A stretch of DNA of 55,844 nt from CAZGAH01 sp964523295 (lineage in GTDB: Bacteria > Desulfobacterota > Desulfovibrionia > Desulfovibrionales > Desulfovibrionaceae), in contig CAZGAH010000020.1 of NCBI GenBank assembly GCA_964523295.1, forward strand, positions 1 through 55,844, written 5' to 3'. The notes under the pieces were generated by a model. That model was given only the letters and a program-made list of their open reading frames with translations, did no database searches and was not told the origin of the DNA. The position numbers and the translations under genes are program-made. This document shows, one piece after another, positions 1 through 9,942 of the stretch; positions within the stretch are counted from its first letter, which is position 1, and each line of letters starts with the position of its first letter.

Positions 1-1
1 G

Positions 2-265
2 AGCAGCTACTTTGACACGATCCCCCACGACAGGCTCATGGCCAGTGTTGAACGCAGAATTGCCGATCGCTCCGTACTGCGGCTGATTCGGATGTGGGTG
101 CACAGCCCCATTGTGGAAGACGACGGCAAGGGAGGCCAGACGCGCAGCAGGCCTGGCAGAGGAACGCCGCAAGGCGGGGTGATATCGCCGCTGCTGGCGA
201 ACATCTTCCTTCATGAATTCGATCGGGCATTCAACGGAAGTAACGGGCCGCGACGCTTCGCAATT
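2..265 (+). pseudogene. Group II intron reverse transcriptase remnant
   Basis: The reading frame starting at base 2 encodes a piece of a group II intron-encoded reverse transcriptase (LtrA type). It opens with the YFDTIPHDRL palm motif and continues through RGTPQGGVISPLLANIFLHE, a hallmark of these enzymes. Similarity fades after the DRAF residues near base 240, and the catalytic YADD box that should follow is absent. The frame stays open to base 502 but is not family-like there. The 5' part lies outside the window. It cannot make an active maturase/RT as seen. A group II intron 3' end lies far away at about 35 kb on the same strand, and I cannot tell whether the two pieces come from one intron. 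Confidence 0.85.
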
Positions 266-398
266 GCCCCGGCTGCGGGCGGGCGAAGCCTCTCCTTGCG
301 GGCCGTCAGGGTGGCCGGCGATGGCAACACCGATTCGAAAATAGGGGACCGGCTCATGTCCCCCCAACGCGTTGCGCGGTTTTCTGTTTTTCCATGGA
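266..398. other. Short intergenic stretch with small hairpin
   Basis: No gene is recognised. A 6-bp inverted repeat (GGGGAC at 344-349 and GTCCCC at 358-363, 8-nt loop) lies between the RT remnant and the end of the minus-strand glycosyltransferase. It could be a weak terminator or a REP-like remnant. Confidence 0.3.
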
Positions 399-2112
399 CT
401 ACACTCGCGCGTATTTCTCCAGCATGTCGTCGCACAGGCGTTTGCGGAGCGCTGTCCGGAGCGTGGCCACGGCCTCGGGGGTCAGGCGGCGTTGGAGTTT
501 GAACTGGTTGGCGTTCGCGCGCGCCAGCTCGGCCGCGTCGGTCAGGCTGGCGCGGCCGCTACGTTTGGCGTGGCGTACGATCAGGTGGCCCTGGTAGACC
601 GGGAAGGCGCCGCGCAGGCCCAGGCGCAGGTCATGGTCCACGTCGTCGTACTGCGAGGGCGTGAAGCGCAGGTCGAAGCCGCCCTGTTCCAGCAGGCGCG
701 CGCGTCGGAAGAGGTGGCAGCAGCCGGTTACCGAGGCGCAGGGGCGGGCGTAGCTGAAGTCGCCCTGGTCCAGCACCTGATGGTGTACGCGCGACAGGGC
801 GAAGCGCGCGCGATAGATCGGTGCCACGGCGTCGTCCTGGGGGGGCGTGTCCGGCGGGTCGCAGAGCTGCAAGTCCGTGTGCTGGAGCACGAGCGGATTG
901 CGCGCATCGACCACGCGGCAGCCCCAGACACCGGCCTCCGGGTAGGCGGCCACGGCGGCGCCCAGGCGCTCCAGCCAGTCCGCGGGCGGGAGCGCGTCGT
1001 CGTCGAGATAGGTCANNNNNNNNNNGGAGCTGCATCAGCCAGTTGCGCGCGGCCGGTGCGCCGATGTTCACCGGGAGCGAGATGGCGACGCAGCGCCCGG
1101 TGCCGAAACGGGACACGGCCTGGCTGATGACGGCGGCGGTCCCATCCCGCGAGCCGTTATCCAGGACGACCAGCCGAACGCGTCCGTCGCTTTCGTCCAG
1201 CGTCGGGGCCAGGGCGTCGAGCGTCTTGGTCAGATCGGCCGCCTTGTTGAAGGTGTAGAGCAGCACGGCCACCTGGCCGGGAAGCGGCGTGCGCGCGCGA
1301 TCCAGGCCGACGGTCGCGTCGTGCAGCCTGAGCAGGAGATTTGTCCACCAGGGCCGCCCGGCCAGCAGGGGCCGCCACAGGGCCATGGCCTGCTCGCGTT
1401 TGCCGGCGCGCAGCAGGGCCTCGGCCAGGCGTGCGCGCAGGCCCGGGAGCGGGCAGCGGCGCCCGGCGGCCGCGTAGGCCTGCGCCGCTGCCGGGTAGTC
1501 CTGGCGGAAAAAATGGAGGTCGCCGCGTAGTTTGTCTTCCAGAGGTTCGGGCAGGGTCGCGCGCGCCAGCTGATCCTGGAGCCAGTCGAAGGCGGCGTCG
1601 TAGGCGCCCAGGCCCAGGGCCTGCTGCACCCAGAACAGGTTTTGCGGCGTCTGGGCAATCTGTCTGGCGAGGTAGTCCCTGGTCGCGTCCATGTCCGCGG
1701 CGGCCAGCAGCCCGGCGAGTTCGGCGGGGTCCTCGGGAGCGCGCCAGTGCGCCACCACCAGGCGCAGCAGCCGGGTCCATTCGCGCGGCAGGTTGCCCTG
1801 CGTCAGGGCCAGCGCGCGCGCGGCCAGGCCGCCGTCGAGCAGATCGTTTTCCCAGGCAGCCAGAAGCAGCTCGCGCGTCAGGTTTCGCGCGGCAGCGGCC
1901 AGCGGGGCATTGTCCGTCGCGTTGTGTTCCAGCTGCGCGGCCCAGGCGCCGGCAAGCTCGGCCGTGTTGGACAGATGCCGCTTGCCGACCGTGCCCTGGA
2001 GCAGCGCGTCCAGCAGGGGCGCGGGCGCATGGGCCACCAGCAGCGGCCAGGCGCAGAGAGGGGCGGTCGCAGGGTTTCGCTGCGTATCCGCTGTGCGGGG
2101 AGTTTGGGTCAT
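399..2112 (-). CDS. Family 2 glycosyltransferase with helical N-terminal domain (interrupted by gap)
   Basis: This is a predicted cytosolic sugar transferase of GT-A fold (GT2 family), probably for surface or flagellar glycans; its substrate is unknown. Starting at ATG 2112 (AGGA about 8 bases upstream), roughly the first 265 residues are an Ala/Leu-rich helical region resembling TPR repeats. The GT2 domain follows with VAVLLYTFNKAADLTKTLDAL, VLDNGSRDGT and NIGAPAARNWL. After the N run comes the acid motif YLDDD, and then the ARPCASVTGCCHLF segment. The gap at 1016-1025 breaks the frame: the upstream part is in a different phase from the downstream part. By comparison with the paralogue next door, about 8 residues are missing, so the gene is probably intact in the organism. 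The neighbouring divergent gene encodes the same architecture. Confidence 0.8.
1016..1025. other. Assembly gap (10 N) inside glycosyltransferase gene
   Basis: Ten Ns of placeholder length. The coding frame changes phase across it, so the true gap length is not 10; the paralogue at 2296-3957 suggests about 24 nt are missing. Confidence 0.95.
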
Positions 2113-2295
2113 GACAATCCTGCGCGCCGGGCCAGAGGGCTCCTGGCGCCTTTGCGGACGGCGTGTCCGCGGTTGACAGGCATTCGTTTCGTCGTAATGG
2201 TGATGCGGCACCGTGCCGACCGGGCAAGGGCGATCCGGCCTCGCGCCGTGCCCGGACGTGCTGCAACCGTGTACCCCAAGACTGCGTAGCGGACA
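2113..2295. promoter_or_regulatory. Divergent intergenic region between two glycosyltransferase genes
   Basis: These 183 bases separate two start codons that point away from each other, so promoters for both genes should lie here. I see no convincing consensus -35/-10 pair. Confidence 0.35.
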
Positions 2296-3957
2296 ATGAC
2301 CTTGCCGACATCCGCCTTCCCCTCTTTCGAACGGCTAGCCTCCGTGCTTCCGGCCTGGCTGCTCGGCGTGGAGGGCGACTGGAACCAGGTGCAGCTCATC
2401 CGCGCCGCCTTTAGCCTGGCGCAGCGCGAGCCCGGGTTCCAGGGCTTTGCCGTTGGGCTGCTCCACTGGGCCTGGCAGGAGCGGCCCCTGGACAAAGGCT
2501 TTCTGGAGCTGTTGCTTACGGCGGAGCGTGGCCTTGGCCTGCTGACGCCGCCGGCGCGCGCCTTGCTTGCGGTCTGCAACCGTCAGCTGCGGATTCCGGC
2601 GTCTGATCCGCAATGGCCGGCCGTGGCCGGGGCGTCGAATCAAGACCTGACCGATTTTCTGCGCCTGCGCGTTGCCGATCCGGAACACGGGCTGTTCTGG
2701 CTTGGGGAGGGCTTTTCGCTGCTGCTCGACCGCGGCCTGTTTGCCGAGGCCAGGGAATTGATCGACGCGTTTCCGGCCAAGGCTCTGCGTCCGATTCTGG
2801 ACCGGCTGCTCGCCGAGTGGGCGTTCTACGCCCTGACGCCGGGCGAGGCCATGGACCTGGCGCGCCGGGTGGATTCGCAGTTGTTCGGGCCGTGGCGCGA
2901 CGTGACACTGGCCACGCTGCACGCGCGCCAAGGCGATGCGCAGCGGGCTGTCGCCCTGCTCCATCCCGTACGGCGGGCCATGCCCTGGCATATCAATCTG
3001 ACGCTTACGCTGCACGATCTGGTCGAGCCGCCGTTTCCGCCGCTGCCTGCGGCCGGGCGGCCTGCGGTCTGCTGCCTGCTGTACTCCTGGAACAAGGCCG
3101 GGGATCTCGACCGCACGCTGGACAGCCTCCGCGACAGCGACTGCGCCGACGCCCGGGTGTTCGCCCTGGATAACGGGTCCGACGACGAGACCCTGGCCGT
3201 GCTCAGGCGTCATGCCGCGTCCTGGCCGCATGGGGGCGGGTTCGAGGTGATCGGGCTGCCCGTGAACATCGGCGCGCCGGCGGCGCGCAACTGGCTGCTT
3301 GCGCAGCCCGGGGTGCGCGCCTGCGACTGGGTTGCGTTTCTGGACGACGACATCGTTCTGCCGCGGGACTGGCTGGACCGGCTGCTCGGCGCGGCGGCCG
3401 TCTCGCCGCAGTGCGGGGCGATCGGGTGCCGGATCGTCGGGCATCTGCCGCCGCACCGGATTCAGGCCACGGATTTTCATCTCCTGCCCCCGGCCATGTG
3501 CAAGAGTGGATTTGTCGACTACGCGGAAAACATCTTCATCGGCAACAACTGCATCGGCCTGCGCGACGCCGGGCTGTTCACCTACAGCCGCCCCTGCGCT
3601 TCGGTCACCGGGTGCTGCCATCTGCTCAACACGCGCGCCATCGAGGCCGCCGGCCCCTTCGACATCCGCTTCGCGCCGAGCCAGTTCGACGACCTGGAAC
3701 GCGACCTGCGTTCGTACCTGGCCGGTTTCCCGACCCTGTACGTCGGCCAGCTCAGCGTCGGGCACGTGCAGTACTCCAGCCTGAGCCAGGCGGCGACGCC
3801 GGCGAAACAGGCGCACATCTTCGGCAACAAGCTCAAGCTCGAGCACCTCTATACGCGCGAGCAGATTCAGCGCATCGCCCAGCAGGACCTGAACGTGCTG
3901 CTGGAGGACGTTGTGCGCAAGAGCGCCCGCCTGGACGCTGCCTTGCCCCGGGACTGA
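2296..3957 (+). CDS. Family 2 glycosyltransferase, paralogue of the divergent neighbour
   Basis: This 553-residue protein has the same two-part build as the adjacent minus-strand gene. A helical, Leu/Ala-rich N-terminal half (to about residue 255) precedes a GT2 domain. The GT2 domain begins at VCCLLYSWNKAGDLDRTLDS and continues with FALDNGSDDET, NIGAPAARNWL and the nucleotide-sugar/metal motif FLDDDIVLP near residue 350. The late segment TYSRPCASVTGCCHLLN matches its neighbour closely and may form part of the acceptor site. There is no signal peptide, so it is presumably cytosolic. ATG 2296 is the best start, although its ribosome site is weak. The sugar and acceptor cannot be read from the sequence; flagellin or surface polysaccharide is an inference only. 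Confidence 0.85.
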   Translation: MTLPTSAFPSFERLASVLPAWLLGVEGDWNQVQLIRAAFSLAQREPGFQGFAVGLLHWAWQERPLDKGFLELLLTAERGLGLLTPPARALLAVCNRQLRIPASDPQWPAVAGASNQDLTDFLRLRVADPEHGLFWLGEGFSLLLDRGLFAEARELIDAFPAKALRPILDRLLAEWAFYALTPGEAMDLARRVDSQLFGPWRDVTLATLHARQGDAQRAVALLHPVRRAMPWHINLTLTLHDLVEPPFPPLPAAGRPAVCCLLYSWNKAGDLDRTLDSLRDSDCADARVFALDNGSDDETLAVLRRHAASWPHGGGFEVIGLPVNIGAPAARNWLLAQPGVRACDWVAFLDDDIVLPRDWLDRLLGAAAVSPQCGAIGCRIVGHLPPHRIQATDFHLLPPAMCKSGFVDYAENIFIGNNCIGLRDAGLFTYSRPCASVTGCCHLLNTRAIEAAGPFDIRFAPSQFDDLERDLRSYLAGFPTLYVGQLSVGHVQYSSLSQAATPAKQAHIFGNKLKLEHLYTREQIQRIAQQDLNVLLEDVVRKSARLDAALPRD

Positions 3958-3979
3958 GTGGTGCCGGCGCGCGTCGGCG

Positions 3980-4975
3980 TCAGACGTGGTTGCGCAGCCC
4001 CAGCTCCAGCGGGTGCGGCGCAAGGTACCACTGCTGGCGCAGATAGGGCTGATCGTACTTGCGCACGTAGTGGTTGACCAGGGTGATGGGCACGATCAGC
4101 GGCGTTTCTCCCCGAGCGTAACGTGCGATGAGTTCCAGCAGTTCCTGCTTTTCGTCGCCGCTCAGCTCCTTTTTGAAGTAGCCGAGCAGATGGGTGAGCA
4201 CGTTGACGTGCTTGCGGGTCGTGGCCTTGTGTTGCAGGGCCTGGATCAGCATTTCGGCGTAGGCGGCGAACACGGCTTCGGGCGGATTGCCGGCAGCGTC
4301 GGCCACCAGCCTGCCCATGGCGCGCAGCAGGGGCTCGCTGTGCGCGTAGATCTGGTACTTGTGGCGGGCGTGGAATTCGGAGAGCCGGCGCGGCGTCTTT
4401 TCTCCGGCCAGGAGCGCACGCAGTCGCTGCATGGCGAAAATGCGCTCGACGAAGTTTTCGCGCAGCCCCGGGTCGTGCAAGCGGCCTTCGTCCTCCACGG
4501 GAAGCAGGGGGAAGCGCTCCATGAAGCGCCTGGCCCAGATGCCCACGCCGTTGTGTGCGGGCGGTCCGCCCTCGGGGCGGTAGACCTTGACGCGCTGCAT
4601 CCCGCTGCTGGGGGATTTGCTCTTGAAGATATAGCCGCAGAGGTCTTCGGCCGCCAGACTTTCGAGCCTGGCGTCGGCCCAGGCCTGCATCTGCGGCGTG
4701 AAATCGGTGGTGCTGGAAATTCCGAGCAGGCGAGGCGCTGCGGGATCGCCGACCAGGCGCATGGCCTCGCGCGGAACAGGCAGCCCGCACTCCACCTCGG
4801 GGCAGACCGGCACGTAGTCGACAAAGCGTCCGAGCGTATCGCGTAAAAAGGGGTCGAGCTTGTGGCCGCCGTCGTAGCGGACGTGCTCGCCCATGAGGCA
4901 GCGGCTTATGCCCAGTCTGAGGCGACCGGAGGCAATGCTGTCGGGCGAGGGGGCCGTGGCAACGGGGTCTGGCAT
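3980..4975 (-). CDS. TudS-type DUF523 protein fused to DUF1722 (YbgA)
   Basis: This 331-residue two-domain protein has a DUF523 N-terminal half (about residues 15-160) with conserved cysteines in GISRCLMGEHVRYDG and VCPEVECGLPVPRE, and a KSPSSG loop. Its relatives include the thiouracil desulfidase TudS, which binds a [4Fe-4S] cluster. The C-terminal half (about 190-315) is the DUF1722/YbgA domain, with motifs such as HARHKYQIYAHS and KHVNVLTHLLGYFKKELS. The fusion is common in bacteria. Desulfuration of thiolated nucleobases is the likely activity of the first domain; the second has no established function. It is soluble and follows the sensor-kinase gene on the same strand by 84 bases. Confidence 0.85.
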   Translation of the reverse strand: MPDPVATAPSPDSIASGRLRLGISRCLMGEHVRYDGGHKLDPFLRDTLGRFVDYVPVCPEVECGLPVPREAMRLVGDPAAPRLLGISSTTDFTPQMQAWADARLESLAAEDLCGYIFKSKSPSSGMQRVKVYRPEGGPPAHNGVGIWARRFMERFPLLPVEDEGRLHDPGLRENFVERIFAMQRLRALLAGEKTPRRLSEFHARHKYQIYAHSEPLLRAMGRLVADAAGNPPEAVFAAYAEMLIQALQHKATTRKHVNVLTHLLGYFKKELSGDEKQELLELIARYARGETPLIVPITLVNHYVRKYDQPYLRQQWYLAPHPLELGLRNHV

Positions 4976-5059
4976 GGCGTATCTCCCGGGTCGAGCCGGT
5001 TGAATGGTCAGTGCGTTGGGGGAGCGGGGCCAGGTCTCCGGAAAACTCCCGGCTCCTTG

Positions 5060-7967
5060 CTATCGGCCGGGCGGGGTCTCGCCGTAGCCGGATGCGTCCT
5101 GTTTTTCGGCGAGACGGCGCTCCGAGGGCCTTCCCGGTCCTGCCAGCATCGCGTCGATCACCTTCCGGAGTTCATCCATATCCATCGGCTTGCTCAGGTA
5201 GGCGTCCATGCCGGCTGCCAGGAACTTTTCCCTGTCTCCGCTCATGGCGTAGGCGGTCATGGCGATGATCGGGACGGAAGCCGAGGGTTTGCCGGAGGCG
5301 CGTATCGCCCTGGTCGTCGCGACGCCGTCCAGGATCGGCAGTTGGACATCCATGAAGACAAGATCGAAGTCGTTTTCGGCAAAGCGCTCGAGCGCCTCCT
5401 GCCCGTCGCGCGCGGTAACGACGTCGTGGTTATCCGATTCGAGGGTCCTTTTCATGAAGGTCAGGCTGACGGTGTCGTCGTCGACGAGGAGGATTTTCGC
5501 CGGCTGGATCGCGTCGGGCGTCGCGCCGGACCTGTCGGCGTCCGGATCGGGCCTGGCTGCCTCGGGAAGCCGGAAAGGCATGGAGAGGTAGATCGAGGTT
5601 CCGCCGCCNNNNNNNNNNATCGGTAATGGCCAGATCCCCGTGCATGAGTTCTGTGAGTTTGCGGACAATGGCCAGCCCCAGCCCTGCGCCCTGAAAGCGT
5701 CGCGTATAGTCTCCCTCGACCTGGGAAAAGGGGTCGAAAATATCATTGATGCGCTCGTCGGGAATGCCGATGCCGGTGTCGCTCACGATGAACAGCGCCT
5801 TGAAGCGGTCGTCGGAAGCGGAGGGCAGGGGCGAGACATCGACCGTAATCCGGCCGTGCGTGGTGAATTTGACCGCGTTGCCGACCAGGTTGAAGAGTAT
5901 CTGCCGGAGCCTGGCCTCGTCGCCGACGAGGGTTCGGGGGAATCGCTCGTCGATGCGGAATTCGAGCTCGATGCCTTTATCCTTGGCCGCCCGGGCAAAA
6001 AGCTCGAGCACGGCTTGCCGCTGGTCATCGATTTCGAACCCGGTTTCCACGAGCGAGAGCTTGCCCGCCTCGATCCGGGAAAGGTCGAGGATGTCGGCGA
6101 GCAGTCGGGTCAGCCGCCGGCCCGAATGGATGGCCAGCTCGACGTAGTCGTGCAGCCGTTTCTCCAGCGGCGCCCGTTGCAGCAGGTGGAGCATGCCCAT
6201 GATGCCGTTGAGCGGCGTACGTATCTCGTGGCTCATGTTGGCAAGAAATGTCGACTTGGCGCGGTTGGCGGTCTCCGCGGCCTCCTTGGCGCGGACGATC
6301 TCCTCTTCGGTCCGCTTGCGCTCGGTCCGGTCCCGGACCACGGCAATGACGCGCTCCTGTCCCTCGAGTTGCGAATACCTTAGCGTGACCTCCGTGGGGA
6401 ACAGTTCGCCGTTGCGTTTTCTGGACAACCAGTCGAACTGCTGCGGCCTTCCCGATGCCGCGGCCTGGATTCTTTTCAGGGCTCGGTCCTCGGTGTACGG
6501 TGCTTCGCCGGCGCTCAGGTCGCCCAGGTTCATCCCGAGCACGTCCTGTCGGGAGGCGAAGCCGTACATCGAGAGCATGGCTTTGTTCACGTCGAGGAGG
6601 CGGCCGGTCGTTGCGTCGTGGATGAAAATGGCCTCGGACGTGGCGTTGAAGATTTCCCGGTAGCGCTCCTCGAAGCGTTTTCGCTCCGTGATGTCGCTGA
6701 TCAGGCAGAGCATGGCCGGCTGGCCTTCGAAAGCGATGCGCGCGCTGGACATGAGCCCGATCACGAGGTCTCCGGCCCGGGACTTCAGGCGCAGCTCGAC
6801 GTTGCGTGCGTCTGCCTGACTGTCGGCCGCCTGGAGCAGGGCCTGCCGGGCGTCCTGGTCCTGGAGCAGGCCGATATCCCACAGCGTCCGCCCGAGCGTT
6901 TCCTCCCTGGAAAAGCCCGTGATGTTTTCGAGCGCATCATTGGCTTCGCGTACGAGACCGGTATTACGGTCGAGCACGAGCACGATGGCCGGCGACTCGC
7001 GGAAAATGGCGCTCAGGTGCTGCTGCGATTCAACGAGTTCCCTCGTGCGCCTGGTCACGGTGCGCCGGAGGGTCCAGGACCAGACAAAAGCGGCCAGAAT
7101 CAGGGCCGTAAGCCCGAGCAGAACGGGCCACAGGCGCGGCCATGCGCGCTGCCAGAGCCCCTGTTCTTCGTAGACGCCGAACCAGGTGTCGTAAATTTCG
7201 CGGTAGCGGCTGGTCGACTTGAGAATGGCCAGCCCCTCGTCGAGCCGGTGTACGAGCCATTCATCCCCCTTGGTAACGGCGAAGCAGTACTTGCGCGGCG
7301 GCAGCCCCGTATCCCGGGCCATGAGGTTTTTCAGGCCAAGCCGGCCGACGAAGTACATGCCCTGAATCTTCGACGAGAGCAGTGCCGCGTCGTACCGCCC
7401 CAGGGAAAGCAGGCGCAGCGCCTCGACGGGGTCGCGCACCGGTACGATCCGCGCGGCTATCGGATTGGCGAGGAGGTAGTCGTGCATGATGTCGCCTTCC
7501 TGGACGAGCACCCGGCGATCACGCAGGTCGGCGAGCGCCCGTACCGGCGAGTCGGTGCGCACGAACAGCCCCGAAGAGACGAGAGTGTGCGGCACGGAAA
7601 AATGGACTGATCGCGCGCGCTCCTCGGAATAGTACATCCCGGCCAGGATATCCGTGCTGCCTTCCTCGAGTTGCAGGCGGGCATCCCGCCAAGGCCCCAG
7701 CTCTACCTCCACTCGCATGTGCAGGACCTCGGCCACGGCCCGGATCAGTTCGACGTTGAATCCTGTGGGAAAACCGTCAGCCAGGAATTCGTAGGGCGGA
7801 TAGGCGTGGTCGCCGGCGACACGCAGGCGGACGACCGCGTTGTCCTGACCGGTTTCCGGGCGGTCGAGCGGGGCCGCGGCCATTGCGACGCGGGCCGGGA
7901 GCAGTGCCAGCACCAGCAGCCAGAGCAGGGCGAAGGCCGGGCATGAGTGCTGAATGAGGTTTCGCAT
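5060..7967 (-). CDS. Hybrid sensor histidine kinase with periplasmic SBP3 domain, two PAS domains and receiver
   Basis: This is an inner-membrane hybrid kinase. ATG 7967 follows GGGGA and opens a signal peptide (about residues 1-33, hydrophobic LLWLLVLALLP). Next comes an amino-acid-binding-type SBP_bac_3 sensor (about 45-265, with YPPYEF and TGFNVELI) and a transmembrane helix near 276-299. Two PAS domains follow, each ended by a DITERK or DRTERK motif. The HisKA box is MSHEIRTPLNGIMG with His near residue 580. The HATPase has N (LVGNAVKF), G1 (SDTGIGIP) and G2 (GAGLGLAI) boxes. The gap at 5609-5618 removes the end of the HATPase and shifts phase. Downstream, the receiver domain shows LLVDDD, phospho-acceptor FMDVQLP and the KPMDMDEL lysine. 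The final signal target is unknown. A longer start at 8084 is possible but would precede the signal peptide. Confidence 0.88.
5609..5618. other. Assembly gap (10 N) inside sensor kinase gene
   Basis: Placeholder gap between the HATPase G2 region and GGGTSIYLSMPF. The frame differs on the two sides, so the true length is not 10. Confidence 0.95.
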
Positions 7968-8086
7968 TCCGAATTCCCCGGATCGAGCGGCGTTCCGCCC
8001 CGTACGCGGCACGGAGGCCGGCTCCGGCAGTCCGTCCGGGCGTATGTCGCCGCGTCGGGCCGCGATGGTTGAATACGTATCCATGG

Positions 8087-9857
8087 TCAGGAAAAGGCCT
8101 GCTCGTGGGCCTCGCCGCACAGCGCCAGATTGTCCGCGTAGTCCACGGGGACGTCGACGAGCACCGGCCCCGGCGTATCGAGCGCCTTGCGCAGCACCGG
8201 AACGATGTCTTCCGGCCGCGTGATGGCCATGCCCGTGGCGCCGAAACTCTCGGCAAAGCGGACCAGGTCCACCGGGCCGAAGTCCACGCCGTAGTCCCTG
8301 CCGTACTTCATGCGTTCCTGGATCTTGACCATGTCATAGGAGCCGTCACGCCAGACCAGATGCACGAAATCTGCCTTGACCCGGACCGCGGTCTCGAGTT
8401 CCGTGGCCGAGAACAGGAATCCGCCGTCGCCGGACATGGACACGATCTTATTCCCCGGTTCGATCAGCGATGCGGCAATCGCCCAGGGCAGCCCGACGCC
8501 CAAGGTCTGTTGTCCGTTGCTGAAGAGCAGCTTGCGCGGCTGGTAACAATAATAGTAGCGCGCCATCCACATGTAGATCGAGCCGACGTCGCAGATGACG
8601 GTCGTGTCGTCGTCGAGCAGGTTCCTCAGCGCATGGATCAGCCGGAGCGGATGGATAGGGGTCCTGTCCATAATCGCCCCGCGGGCCAGAATTTGCGAAG
8701 GGAGTTCGCCCCGACGGGCAAGGTCGGCAATCAAGCGGTCGGGCTGGCGCGGGGTCAGTCGCGGAGTCAGGTTGTCCAGGCTCTTGGCGATGTCGCCCCA
8801 GAGCTCGACTGTCGGGTGGTAGCAGTTCCGGATCGTTGCCATCTGCACGTTGACGGAGATGATGGGCGTATCCGGATTGCCCTTCCACAGCTCGGGATCA
8901 TATTCGATCGGCTCGAACCCGACCGTCAGGATGAGGTCCGCCTGCTGCAGCAGCACGTCCCCCGGCTGGTTGCGAAACAGGCCGACGCGGCCAGCGTAGC
9001 AGACCTCCAGCTCGCGGGAGATGACGCCGGCGGCCTGAAAGGTCCCGACCATGGGCATGGGGCAGGCCTTGAGCAGACGTCGGATTGCCGCAGCCGCCTC
9101 TGGTTGACTGGCGTGCATTCCGGCCAGCATGACCGGACGGAAGGCGCGATTGATGCGCCCGGCCGCCTCGTCCAGGGCCGCGGTCGTGTCCCGGAGGGCG
9201 TATTCTTTCGAGGACCGATCCTCCCCGTAATCGTAATCCTGGGGATAAGTTGATTCGATATCACCATCGAATATTAGTCCNNNNNNNNNNAGGATCGACC
9301 ACTGCCGGCCGGTACAGCGGCAATCTTCCGATGGGGGCGGCTTTGGCCGGCGCCGTGGCCACGTCCTGGGGAAAGCTGATGAAACACGGCCCCGGGCAGC
9401 CCGAAGCGCTGATCTGGAAGGCGTTGGCGACGATCTCCGGAATGGCGTCCGCGCAGGGAACGAGCCGGGCCGATTTCGTCACCGGCCTGAGGATGTCCAC
9501 GATAGGTACGGCCTGGTGGGTGGCCTTGCCGCTCATGGACATGGGCACGTCGCCGGATATGGCGATCAGCGGATCGCCCTCGGACATGGCGGTGGACAGG
9601 CCGGTGACCAGGTTGGTCGCGCCGGGGCCGGATGTGGTCATGCAGACGCCGGGCCGGCCTGTCAGGCGGCCGACGGCGGCGGCCATGAACGCCGCGTTCT
9701 GTTCGTGCCGGCAGACGATCAGTCTGATCGTCGAGTCGGCCAGCGCGTTGAAGACCGCGTCGATCTTGGCCCCGGGAATGCCGAAAATATACTCGACGCC
9801 CTGCGCCTCCAGACAGTGGACCAGCAGCTGCGCGCCATTCATTCCGTCAGCGTTCAT
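8087..9857 (-). CDS. Acetolactate synthase-type ThDP enzyme (interrupted by gap)
   Basis: This is a thiamine-diphosphate-dependent enzyme of the acetolactate synthase large-subunit/AlsS group, condensing two pyruvates to acetolactate. ATG 9857 follows GGAGG. The N-terminal Pyr domain has the catalytic glutamate in CRHEQNAAFMAAA, then TTSGPGATNLVTGLSTA. The C-terminal PP domain has the Mg/ThDP motif starting SGDGGFLFSATELETAV. No small regulatory subunit (ilvN) is adjacent, which fits a catabolic AlsS-like enzyme better than branched-chain biosynthesis, but other ThDP decarboxylase roles are not excluded. The gap at 9281-9290 breaks it. The roughly 25 residues just after the gap (YPQDYDYGEDRSSKE) look unlike the family and may be contig-end error. 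It lies 85 bases downstream of ackA on the same strand and may be co-transcribed with pta-ackA. Confidence 0.82.
9281..9290. other. Assembly gap (10 N) inside acetolactate synthase gene
   Basis: Placeholder gap between PLYRPAVVDP and an atypical stretch leading to ALRDTTAALDEA. The flanking frames do not join. Confidence 0.95.
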
Positions 9858-9942
9858 GCTCTTGCCTCCGCGTAAGAAACGGGACCCCGTCGCCCCGAGA
9901 CACTCCCCCCCAAACAGTGCTTCCTTCCTGCGAAAACAACGG

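Noticed and set aside
1157..2311. Long Arg/Pro/Ala-rich frames overlapping the glycosyltransferases and many other genes
   Set aside because: These are out-of-frame or antisense shadows caused by high GC; they lack motifs and ribosome sites.
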